Assembly (NCBI RefSeq): GCF_025147465.1
Contig: NZ_JALXOZ010000001.1
Location: 124,001-188,000 of the forward strand
Length of the DNA: 64,000 nucleotides
From: Dermabacter sp. p3-SID358
GTDB lineage: Bacteria; Actinomycetota; Actinomycetes; Actinomycetales; Dermabacteraceae
Reading direction: 5' to 3'
The notes beneath the pieces were generated by a model. That model saw nothing but the letters and a program-made list of their open reading frames with translations. It had not been told where the DNA came from and ran no database searches. Numbering within the stretch: position 1 is the stretch's first letter; every line of letters begins with the position of its first letter. Positions 43,305-51,278 of the stretch are shown here, one piece after another. The translations under genes and the position numbers were made by a program.

Positions 43305-45109
43305 ACGCTCAGGCCACGCGAACAGCGTGCGTGTTCATCGAAAATTGGCCCGTGCTCGCCGCGGTTGAGAGGTACGAGCGCGCGGGTCAAGAAGCGCCGA
43401 GTGACATTGCCGTCATGGAACAGCACAGGGTCGTAGCTGTAAGCCCCGCGGCCGCGCAAAGCGGGGTGACTCTCGGCATGAAGAAGCGAGCCGCAGAAGC
43501 CCTGTGCCCGCGCATCGCGATTGTCGAGCGTGACCTCGATGCCGAGTGGTGTGTGTTCGAAAGCGTGTGCTCGGCCGTTGACACAGTCGCCTCTGGAATC
43601 GAGCCCCTCTCGCCGGGAACACTCTTGCTTCACGCGCGGGGACCCGCACGGCATGCGGGGGGAGAGGAGGCGCTCGCGCGTGCCCTCATCGACGCCGTTG
43701 CTGACCTCACGGGCTGGGAATGCTCCGTGGGGATCGCCGATGGCCCACTCGCCGCGATTCTCGCGTCCCGCTCGGGTCGCATTGTGCTCCCGGGAGAATC
43801 GGCACGTTTTCTCGCGCCTTTCCCCATCGACTCGCTCGCGCACGCTCCCGTGGGGGCCGGGAAGCGTTTTCTCCTGCCGGGGGTACCCGCGGGTCCCAGG
43901 CACGTGGATGAGCTCATAGGTGTGCTCCACCGCCTCGGCATCGCCTCTCTCGGTTCGCTCGCCGCTCTTCCTCGCACCTCGGTGAGCGAAAGGTTCGGAG
44001 CCCTTGGCGTTCTTCTGCATACCCTCGCGCGCGGGGCAGAAATCAGCGAGGGAGAGCGTGTGCGGCCAGCCCAACCGATCCTCGTTGAGCGACACCTCGA
44101 TCCGCCACTCGAGCGCGTCGATCAGGCGGCGTTTATCGCGCGCCCGCTCGCCGAGGAACTCGAAGAAGCGCTGCGTCAACACGGCCTTACGTGCACGCGC
44201 CTACGCATCGTCGCGCGCGGCGAAAACGGAAGCGAAGTCGAGCGAACCTGGCGTCACGAGGGAGCCTTGAGCGTTCGTGACGTCGTGGATCGCGTGCGCT
44301 GGCAGTGTGATGGCTGGATACTCGCGGCTGAGCGCGAAGCCTCCCGTCCCGGCGGGCCTCGCGAAGGCGCTCCTTCCGCGGGATCCATCGTGCACCTCCA
44401 GCTCATCCCCGTTCACACGGAAGGCGTGGGGGAATACGCCCCGGGGCTGTGGGGGCACGCCAGCACGGCTGAGAAGCGCGCTGCGCGCGCTCTCACGCGC
44501 GTGCAGTCGATCGCAGGGGAGAGGTCCGTGCTTGTGCCCGCCGGGAAAGAGGGGCGTTTCTTGCGCGAGGCAGTCGCGGTGCGCCCTTTTCGCGCGGCGC
44601 CCGTGCGTGAGCACCGCGAGGGGCCCTGGGTGGGAGCTCTGCCGCGGCCACTGCCCGCCACGGTTTTCACCCAGCGAATCGCGGCGCGGCTCATGTGCGA
44701 AGGGCGAGCGGTGTACGTGAGTGCGCGAGGTCTTCTCACGGGCAGGCCCGTTCACCTCGTTCTTATACGCGAGGTGATAGGCGGACATGTCGAGGGTGCG
44801 GAAGATTGTGACGCTTTCGGGCGCGATACAGCGGTTGTGGGGAGTCCGCGAGCAGCCACGGCGCACAAGCCTGACCTCCGCGAAGGAGGGGAGTGCACGC
44901 CTCTCCCCGCGGCGCTGCGCCACTTCGGCTACGGGACGTTTCTGCCCATCGCGCACTACGGCGCCCCTATGCTCATCGATCAGCGTTGGTGGACCGAAGG
45001 AGAAGGAAGTCGCCGGGGGGCGCGGCTACAGGTCGTGCTCGAAAGCGGCGAAGCGCTCGCACTGCTTTCGCGGGAACGCACGTGGGAAGTGGAGGCGCTC
45101 TATGACTAG
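43301..45109 (+). CDS. imuB: Y-family polymerase-like protein ImuB
   Basis: A 602-aa DinB-like protein that links DnaE2 to the beta clamp. The Y-family fold is visible (VVAVSPAAAQSGVTLGMKKRAAEALCP, SVGIADGPLAAILASR, a helix-hairpin-helix part at IASLGSLAALPRTSVSERFG). The catalytic acidic pair of true polymerases is replaced by CVFIENWPVLAAVE, so it is a non-catalytic scaffold, as known for ImuB. The C-terminal region is long and variable. It is followed by dnaE2 after 41 bases. Confidence 0.92.
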   Translation: MNAQATRTACVFIENWPVLAAVERYERAGQEAPSDIAVMEQHRVVAVSPAAAQSGVTLGMKKRAAEALCPRIAIVERDLDAEWCVFESVCSAVDTVASGIEPLSPGTLLLHARGPARHAGGEEALARALIDAVADLTGWECSVGIADGPLAAILASRSGRIVLPGESARFLAPFPIDSLAHAPVGAGKRFLLPGVPAGPRHVDELIGVLHRLGIASLGSLAALPRTSVSERFGALGVLLHTLARGAEISEGERVRPAQPILVERHLDPPLERVDQAAFIARPLAEELEEALRQHGLTCTRLRIVARGENGSEVERTWRHEGALSVRDVVDRVRWQCDGWILAAEREASRPGGPREGAPSAGSIVHLQLIPVHTEGVGEYAPGLWGHASTAEKRAARALTRVQSIAGERSVLVPAGKEGRFLREAVAVRPFRAAPVREHREGPWVGALPRPLPATVFTQRIAARLMCEGRAVYVSARGLLTGRPVHLVLIREVIGGHVEGAEDCDAFGRDTAVVGSPRAATAHKPDLREGGECTPLPAALRHFGYGTFLPIAHYGAPMLIDQRWWTEGEGSRRGARLQVVLESGEALALLSRERTWEVEALYD

Positions 45110-45150
45110 GTACAGCGCAGGGGAGCGGGATCGCGAGAAAAGAGGCGGGC

Positions 45151-48100
45151 ATGAGTAAATGGTTTCTAGGGCCGCCCTCGTGGCGCGATCTCGAGGCCGT
45201 TCTCAGTGATCGGCCCACACCTGTGCGCCCCACGGTTCACGTTGTCCGCACGGGGGCTGATGATGAGCCTGAGCTGAAGCGCAAGGGTGAAGAAAAAGCG
45301 CACTCCCTCCGGCCAGAAGGCGAGCACGAGACCCCCTTCGCCGAGCTCCATGCCCATTCGCATTTCAGTTTTCTCGATGGAGCCTCGAGCCCCGAGGACA
45401 TGGTCGAGGAGGCGGCCCGGCTCGGGCTTCGAGGCCTCGCTCTCATCGATCACGATGGATTTTACGGGGCGATCCGCTTCATGAAAGCGGCGTCCGACGT
45501 CGCGCTTCCCACCGTCTACGGCGCAGAACTCACACTTCCCGCGGGGTTTACGGCTGCGCTCACGGAAGATTTCGCACACGTCGCACCGGCTCGTCCCACC
45601 GCGTCGAGCACTCCTCGCACAGGAAGCGCCGACCCCGAGGGTGAGCACCTCGTGCTTCTTGCGCGCAAAGTCGCGGGGTACAGGAGGCTTTCTTCCCTTA
45701 TGGCGCGCGCGCATCTCGCGGGTCCCGGCAAAGGCGAGCCTCTTTACCGCGCTGAGTCTGTGCGAGAGGCCCTCGCGAGCGGGGATCTCGTCGCACTGAC
45801 GGGCTGTCGAAAATCCCCTTTTGTGCAAGAACTTCTAGCAATACTTCCGCAAGGGGCTCTAGAAGAGGCGGCCTACGCTGCCGCGCGAGGAATCGAGACC
45901 GCACTACGAGCAACCGGAATGCTCTACGCGACGGGTGGCGCGCCTTGTCGCACGTCTCGCGAGCCACGTGTGATCGTTGAGCTTCCCCTGACCGGCGATG
46001 CTCTCGAATCGGAACTTCACGACGCCCTCGTCCAAGGCGCGCGCATCGTGCGCGAAGAACACGGCCTAAGCGAAGCCGAACTGCCCGTAGTACTCACCAC
46101 CAATGCGCACTACGCGCGACCAGAAAACAAACGTCTTGCGGACACCCACGCGGCGCTTCGCGCACGGCGCAGCCTCGCCGATGCCGATCCCTACCTCCCC
46201 TCGCGGCTCGCCCATCTCAGAAGCGGAGCAGAGCTCACCGGGCTCGTCCCGCGCTATCCACGCGCGATCACCACCGCCGCGATCCTCGCTTCAACGCTCG
46301 CCTTCGATCTCTCGCTCGCGGCTCCGAACCTTCCACCCGCGCCCACGCCCGAAGGACACGGTGAGGAAAGCTGGCTTCGATCTCTCACCGAGAACCTCGG
46401 TGAAGAGCGTTACGGCCCGCGAGAAAACCCCCGCGTTGCGGGGGCGTGGGAGCAGATCGACCATGAGCTTCGCGTTATCACTGATCTGGGCTTTCCCGGC
46501 TATTTCCTCATCGTCTACGACATCGTCGAATTTTGCCGGTCCCGCGGAATCTTGTGCCAGGGAAGGGGGTCGGCCGCGAATTCTGCCGTGTGCTATTGCC
46601 TCGGCATCACCTCGGTTGATCCCGTCTTTCACGGTCTCCTCTTCGAGCGTTTTCTCGCGCCTGAGCGAGACGGCCCGCCGGATATCGACGTCGATATTGC
46701 CGCCGATAGGCGCGAGGAGGTCATTCAATACGTTTTCGAGCGGTATGGGCGCGAGAACGCGGCGCAGGTCGCGAACGTCATTTCCTACAAGGCGAGGCTC
46801 GCGGTACGCGATGCTGCACGCGCGCTCGGCTATAGCGTGGGACAACAGGATGCGTACGCGAAAACGCTCGAACGTTCTTTTTCGTCGCTGAGCGATGCGA
46901 GCATTCCACGCGACGTGAAAGCCCTCGCGAATCAGCTTCGCGATGCCCCGCGCCACCTCGGTATCCACTCGGGCGGCATGGTTCTGTGCGATCGTCCCGT
47001 GATCGATGTTGTGCCGATCGAACACGCACGCATGCAGGGGCGGACCGTCGTGCAGTGGGACAAGGACGACTGCGCCGATGCGGGGCTCGTGAAGTTTGAC
47101 CTCCTCGGCCTCGGCATGCTCACGGCTCTCGACCATGCCTTCGAGATCATTGCGCGCGTCCACGGGGAGGCGTTCACTCTCGCGAGCATCCCGCAAGAGG
47201 ATCCTGCCGTCTACGACATGCTGTGCAGCGGTGATGCGGTGGGCGTATTCCAGGTCGAGTCACGCGCACAGATCGCGACCCTCCCACGCCTCAAGCCGCG
47301 CGAGTTTTACGACCTCGTTGTCGAGGTTGCGCTCATTCGACCGGGGCCCATCCAGGGTGGGAGCGTCCACCCGTATCTGCGTAGGCGCTCCGGTGCGGAA
47401 GAGGTCACCTACCTCCACCCGCTTCTCGAGAAGTCGCTTGGCCGCACTCTCGGAGTGCCGCTTTTTCAGGAGCAGCTCATGCAGATGATGGTCGACCTCG
47501 CGAGCTTCACGCCTTCGCAGGCCGATCAGTTGCGCCGAGCAATGGGGTCAAAACGCTCGACACGGAAAATGGCTGCAATGCGCGAGGCGATGTTCGAGGG
47601 GATGGCCGCAAACGGTCTCACGCCCGAGCAATGCGAACTCGTGTACCGCAAGATCCTCGCGTTCGCGAGCTACGGCTTTCCCGAATCACACGCGTACTCC
47701 TTCGCCTACCTCGTATACGCGAGCGCGTTTCTCAAATGCCACTTTCCCGCGGCATTCACGGCCGCCCTGCTCAGGAGCCAACCGATGGGGTTTTATTCTC
47801 CGCAATCACTCGTCGCCGATGCGCGCCGACACAGCGTCGAGGTGAGGGGAGTGGACATCACCCGTAGTGGCGCATTGGCGGACCTCGAGCTCGATGCTGA
47901 GCATGCAGCCGAAACCTTTGCTGAGCGCGCGGGAGGCCACAGCGGCGGGCAGCCACCGCAAGTGCGGGGGAATGAGGCCGCGCGTGGACCCGCGATTCGG
48001 CTTGGCCTCGAATCGGTTCGGGGGGTCTCCCGCGCATTCGCAAAGGAGATTTGCGAGGAGCGCGCGCGGGCACCTTTCCGTTCAATCGCGGATCTCGCGC

Positions 48101-48690
48101 ATCGCACGGGCCTCAGCACACGCCAACTCGAGGCACTCGCAACGGCGGGGGCGCTCGATGCGCTCGCACCCTCGCGCCGCGCAGCCCTCTGGAGCGCGGG
48201 CGCGGCAGGCGCGGTAAAGCCCGGTTCACTTCCCGGTCTCATGCTCGCGCAGAATGCTCCTACGCTTCCCGGAATGAGCGATGCCGAGCTCATGGCAGCC
48301 GACACGTGGGCCACGGGTATTTCTCCCACGCGCCACCCGTTTGTGCTTGCCCGCGAGGGGCTGCTCGCAGACGGTGTTCTTCGCATCGAAGACACCAAGA
48401 AGGTGGAGCACGGCACGCGCGTGTGGACGGCGGGCATCATCACCCACCGCCAGCGCCCCGCGACTGCTACGGGCATCACGTTCCTTGGCCTTGAGGACGA
48501 AACGGGCATCCTCAACGTCGTGTGTTCGCACGGCTTTTGGAGGGCCAACAAGGCGCTCCTTCGCACGGCACCCGCGGTTCGCTTGCGGGGCCTCGTCGAA
48601 CGCAATGAGGACGGGGTCGTGAGCTTCCTCGCCGATGCTGTCGAGCCGCAGCCGCTTGAAGCGACCACGACTTCGAGGAACTTTTGCTAA
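45151..48690 (+). CDS. dnaE2: Error-prone DNA polymerase DnaE2
   Basis: C-family polymerase that performs damage-induced mutagenesis. The 1179-aa protein begins with a PHP domain (FAELHAHSHFSFLDGASSPEDM). The polymerase palm is PDIDVDIAADRREEVIQYVFERYGRENAAQVANV with the catalytic aspartates. LRRAMGSKRSTRKMAAMREA and a C-terminal OB fold (TRVWTAGIITHRQRPATATGITFLGLEDETG) follow. AAAGAGG five bases before ATG 45151 sets the start. Linkers in the PHP half are Ser/Thr/Arg-rich and make it somewhat longer than usual. Its stop codon interlocks with that of the convergent YhgE gene. Confidence 0.95.
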   Translation: MSKWFLGPPSWRDLEAVLSDRPTPVRPTVHVVRTGADDEPELKRKGEEKAHSLRPEGEHETPFAELHAHSHFSFLDGASSPEDMVEEAARLGLRGLALIDHDGFYGAIRFMKAASDVALPTVYGAELTLPAGFTAALTEDFAHVAPARPTASSTPRTGSADPEGEHLVLLARKVAGYRRLSSLMARAHLAGPGKGEPLYRAESVREALASGDLVALTGCRKSPFVQELLAILPQGALEEAAYAAARGIETALRATGMLYATGGAPCRTSREPRVIVELPLTGDALESELHDALVQGARIVREEHGLSEAELPVVLTTNAHYARPENKRLADTHAALRARRSLADADPYLPSRLAHLRSGAELTGLVPRYPRAITTAAILASTLAFDLSLAAPNLPPAPTPEGHGEESWLRSLTENLGEERYGPRENPRVAGAWEQIDHELRVITDLGFPGYFLIVYDIVEFCRSRGILCQGRGSAANSAVCYCLGITSVDPVFHGLLFERFLAPERDGPPDIDVDIAADRREEVIQYVFERYGRENAAQVANVISYKARLAVRDAARALGYSVGQQDAYAKTLERSFSSLSDASIPRDVKALANQLRDAPRHLGIHSGGMVLCDRPVIDVVPIEHARMQGRTVVQWDKDDCADAGLVKFDLLGLGMLTALDHAFEIIARVHGEAFTLASIPQEDPAVYDMLCSGDAVGVFQVESRAQIATLPRLKPREFYDLVVEVALIRPGPIQGGSVHPYLRRRSGAEEVTYLHPLLEKSLGRTLGVPLFQEQLMQMMVDLASFTPSQADQLRRAMGSKRSTRKMAAMREAMFEGMAANGLTPEQCELVYRKILAFASYGFPESHAYSFAYLVYASAFLKCHFPAAFTAALLRSQPMGFYSPQSLVADARRHSVEVRGVDITRSGALADLELDAEHAAETFAERAGGHSGGQPPQVRGNEAARGPAIRLGLESVRGVSRAFAKEICEERARAPFRSIADLAHRTGLSTRQLEALATAGALDALAPSRRAALWSAGAAGAVKPGSLPGLMLAQNAPTLPGMSDAELMAADTWATGISPTRHPFVLAREGLLADGVLRIEDTKKVEHGTRVWTAGIITHRQRPATATGITFLGLEDETGILNVVCSHGFWRANKALLRTAPAVRLRGLVERNEDGVVSFLADAVEPQPLEATTTSRNFC

Positions 48691-51278
48691 CCGGCGGCCC
48701 GTGCAACCCCTACGCTCGACGCCTGGCGAGGTGCCGGCGATGGCTTAACCCTGCGCGCTCCGCGCGAGAACACGAGAGTCAGTACGAAACTCGCGGCAGC
48801 AAAGAGGGCGAGCTCCGCAAGAGTCGCTCCAGTCGACACGATCGCACCACCGAGGGCGGCGCTCACGAGTCCCTGGGAGGCGACGGTGAGCGGCATGAAG
48901 GCGGTGAGGGACTGCAAGAGAGAGGGCGCGCTTTCAAGCGGGAGGATCCCCACGAGGGCAACGACCTGGAGCACGAGGACGATGATTGATACCGCTCGGC
49001 CCACCCGAACTCCGAACACGGTCAGGAGCATTTGATGAACGATCGCGAAGCACAGGGCTGCAGCTACCGTGATGGCAGCTACCGAGGCGAGCGACGCCAC
49101 GGGAACCCCGAACGCGATGAGCAAGCCGATCACCAAAAGCGCCTGGAGCGCGGCGATGACGAGGGGCCATAGAAGCGAACGCAGGGCCACGCTCCACATG
49201 GGGAGGGCAGAGTCGAGGAGCCGCTCGCGCAGCGCGGGCCACACGAGGAAGATTCCAAACGCCCCAAGCCAAAGCCCGAGAGCAGCGACGAAGGGGAACG
49301 TCGCCACAGCGCCACCATCTGCTTCATTCTCACGTGAGGTCGAAAGCGTTACGGCCTTCGTACTCACCTCCGAGAGGTGCTTGCGTTCGCTTTCGGAATA
49401 GCTCGGTACCTTATCGGCGCCGTCCCGCAGGCCCTTCGCGAGTTCTCCACTGCCGTCAGCAAGACCCCGAGTGCCGTCGGAGAGCTGACGTGTTCCCTCG
49501 GCAAGGCCATGGGCGCCCTCGGCGAGGGGAGCGGTGCCGTCGGCGAGCTGAGAGGTCCCGTTTGCGAGTGCATCAGCGCCATCGGCGAGTTGCCCCGTGC
49601 CCGAGGCGAGCTCACTAGTGCCGCTCGAAAGCCCCTTCGCACCTTCATCGACTTGGGCGGCACCGTTCGAAAGCTCTCCTGCGCCGTCGGCGAGCTGCGT
49701 TGCACCGTTGTGAGAGGCGTCGATGCCTTCTGCAACTTGCGATGCGCCGGGGGCGAGTTGCGCCGCGCCGTCTCCAAGCTTCGCGATGCCATCGCTCAGC
49801 TGATTGATGCCGTCCACGAGCTGAGGGGCAGCTTCGGCGGAGGCCGAGGCACCGTCGGCAAGCTTACGCGCGCTTGGCGTGAGGCCGGGGTTCTCACGCG
49901 ACCCGTCTCCCTCGAACACGACCCCCACAGCTTGAGGAACAACCTGATCGGAGAGCGCTGAGCGCACGCCGTTCACGCCTTCTTCGCTCAGTTGCGTGAT
50001 TCCTCCGCAGATTTCTGCAAGGCCTTCAACGCGAGGGTCTTTGCTCAGCAGCGGATCAGCCCTGAAGGCTTGCTCGAGTTGCGTGCACCCCGAGGCGAGC
50101 ATGGTCATTGATTCCGCAAAGCCCGGTTGGCCGTCGCGCCCAGCGTTGAATGCTTGATCGATGCCGTTCTGGAGCCCCTGCGTGAGACCTTCCTGGGCTT
50201 TGGGCAGTCCCGAGGCGTACTGGTCCAGACCGTCGGACAGTTGCTTCGCCCCCTGAGCGAGACCTGGGTTTTGCGCGCTTCCGTCGCCGTTGACACCTGA
50301 GGCAAGTTTGGCGGCACCTTGCCGCAGTCCTGGCTGCGCATCGGTTCCGTTGATTCCGTCGGAAAGCTGGGTGACCCCACCCGAGACCTGATGCGCGCCA
50401 TCGGAGAGCGCACCGAGCCCGTCAGAGAGGTCGCGAGCACCCCCGGCAAGTTCACCGCTTCCCGTCGCAAGCGCTCCCGTGCCGCCCGCGAGCGTGGACG
50501 CGCCATCCGAAAGTTTCGTCGTGCCTTGATCTAGCCCGCGCACGCCGTTGGCGAGTTCGCCCGCTCCGTTATCAAGCGAGACCACGCCGCCGCTCAGCTC
50601 ATCGATTCCTGTGGCGAGCTTCCCAGCTCCGTCGTCAAGGCCTTTCGCGCCGTCCGCGAGTTCATGTGCGCCGTCGGAAAGCTCTCCCGCGCCGTCAGCT
50701 GATTTAGTAAAGCCATCCTTGAGGCTATTGAACCCCACGTACATTCCGTCGAGGTACTGCTTTGCCATCGTCCCGTTGAACTCGCTCGCGACGACCTGGG
50801 TGATGGCCTGCCCGACCATGGAGTCGAGCATGCCCGAGGAATCGTTCGTGTTGACGATTACGGTGGCCTGTCGAGCATCGGTTGTGCCCATCGTTCCGAG
50901 GTTCTGGCTGAAATCCTTGGGGATTACGACGACCGCGGCATACGAACCATCTTTGAGGCCTGATTCGGCATCCTTTTGAGTCGTGAGCTGCCAATCAAAA
51001 CCCGCGGAATCGAGGTCAACGGAGCTGCCGTCGGACCCTTCGCGCTCCACCGTGCCCGGTTGCGTAAGAGCTCCGGCAAAAAGTCTGCCGAAGGGCACGG
51101 TTTGCGTTTTCCCGTCTACTTCCATTTCCGTTCCCTCGTCAAGGTTGACGACGGCGGCGGGAACGTTTTCGAAGCCCGATGCGCGGTCTTTGAGCGCCCA
51201 AATCCCCACGCCGGCGACGAGGAGCGGCAAGAGCGCAACGACGAGGAGTGCTTTCGGGAAGCGACCGAGGGTTTTCAT
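48687..51278 (-). CDS. YhgE/Pip domain-containing membrane protein
   Basis: An 863-aa export-related membrane protein. The N-terminal helix (KALLVVALLPLLVAGVGIWAL) is followed by the YhgE motif VPAAVVNLDEGTEMEVDGK. The long middle is built of repeats of the type LADGAxxLxxG (about residues 190-640), expected to form an extended coiled or beta-rich rod outside the cell. About six membrane helices end the protein, as in ABC-2 permeases. The family includes phage-infection protein Pip and ESX/T7SS-associated EsaA. ATG 51278 overlaps the MMPL stop as ATGA. It probably forms one export unit with the MMPL protein. Confidence 0.92.
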   Translation of the reverse strand: MKTLGRFPKALLVVALLPLLVAGVGIWALKDRASGFENVPAAVVNLDEGTEMEVDGKTQTVPFGRLFAGALTQPGTVEREGSDGSSVDLDSAGFDWQLTTQKDAESGLKDGSYAAVVVIPKDFSQNLGTMGTTDARQATVIVNTNDSSGMLDSMVGQAITQVVASEFNGTMAKQYLDGMYVGFNSLKDGFTKSADGAGELSDGAHELADGAKGLDDGAGKLATGIDELSGGVVSLDNGAGELANGVRGLDQGTTKLSDGASTLAGGTGALATGSGELAGGARDLSDGLGALSDGAHQVSGGVTQLSDGINGTDAQPGLRQGAAKLASGVNGDGSAQNPGLAQGAKQLSDGLDQYASGLPKAQEGLTQGLQNGIDQAFNAGRDGQPGFAESMTMLASGCTQLEQAFRADPLLSKDPRVEGLAEICGGITQLSEEGVNGVRSALSDQVVPQAVGVVFEGDGSRENPGLTPSARKLADGASASAEAAPQLVDGINQLSDGIAKLGDGAAQLAPGASQVAEGIDASHNGATQLADGAGELSNGAAQVDEGAKGLSSGTSELASGTGQLADGADALANGTSQLADGTAPLAEGAHGLAEGTRQLSDGTRGLADGSGELAKGLRDGADKVPSYSESERKHLSEVSTKAVTLSTSRENEADGGAVATFPFVAALGLWLGAFGIFLVWPALRERLLDSALPMWSVALRSLLWPLVIAALQALLVIGLLIAFGVPVASLASVAAITVAAALCFAIVHQMLLTVFGVRVGRAVSIIVLVLQVVALVGILPLESAPSLLQSLTAFMPLTVASQGLVSAALGGAIVSTGATLAELALFAAASFVLTLVFSRGARRVKPSPAPRQASSVGVARAAG
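49390..50720 (-). repeat. Coding repeats of the YhgE rod
   Basis: Repeats of 7-11 residues, consensus LADGAxxLxxGxxxL, are encoded many times, interrupted by a unique section with the GLAQGAKQLSDGL and TQLEQAFRADPLL segments. The DNA copies are degenerate (GCGCCGTCGGCGAG-like), so they are protein repeats, not a DNA array. Confidence 0.8.

Noticed and set aside
42497..44182. A 561-codon open minus-strand frame
   Set aside because: It covers imuA' and the start of imuB in antisense. The product is Arg/Ala/Pro/His-rich without domains, while the plus strand encodes recognised proteins with tight overlaps.
49390..50720. Apparent short DNA repeats, considered as a CRISPR or minisatellite
   Set aside because: Units are irregular, vary in sequence and keep the reading frame of the YhgE protein; no uniform repeats with unique spacers.
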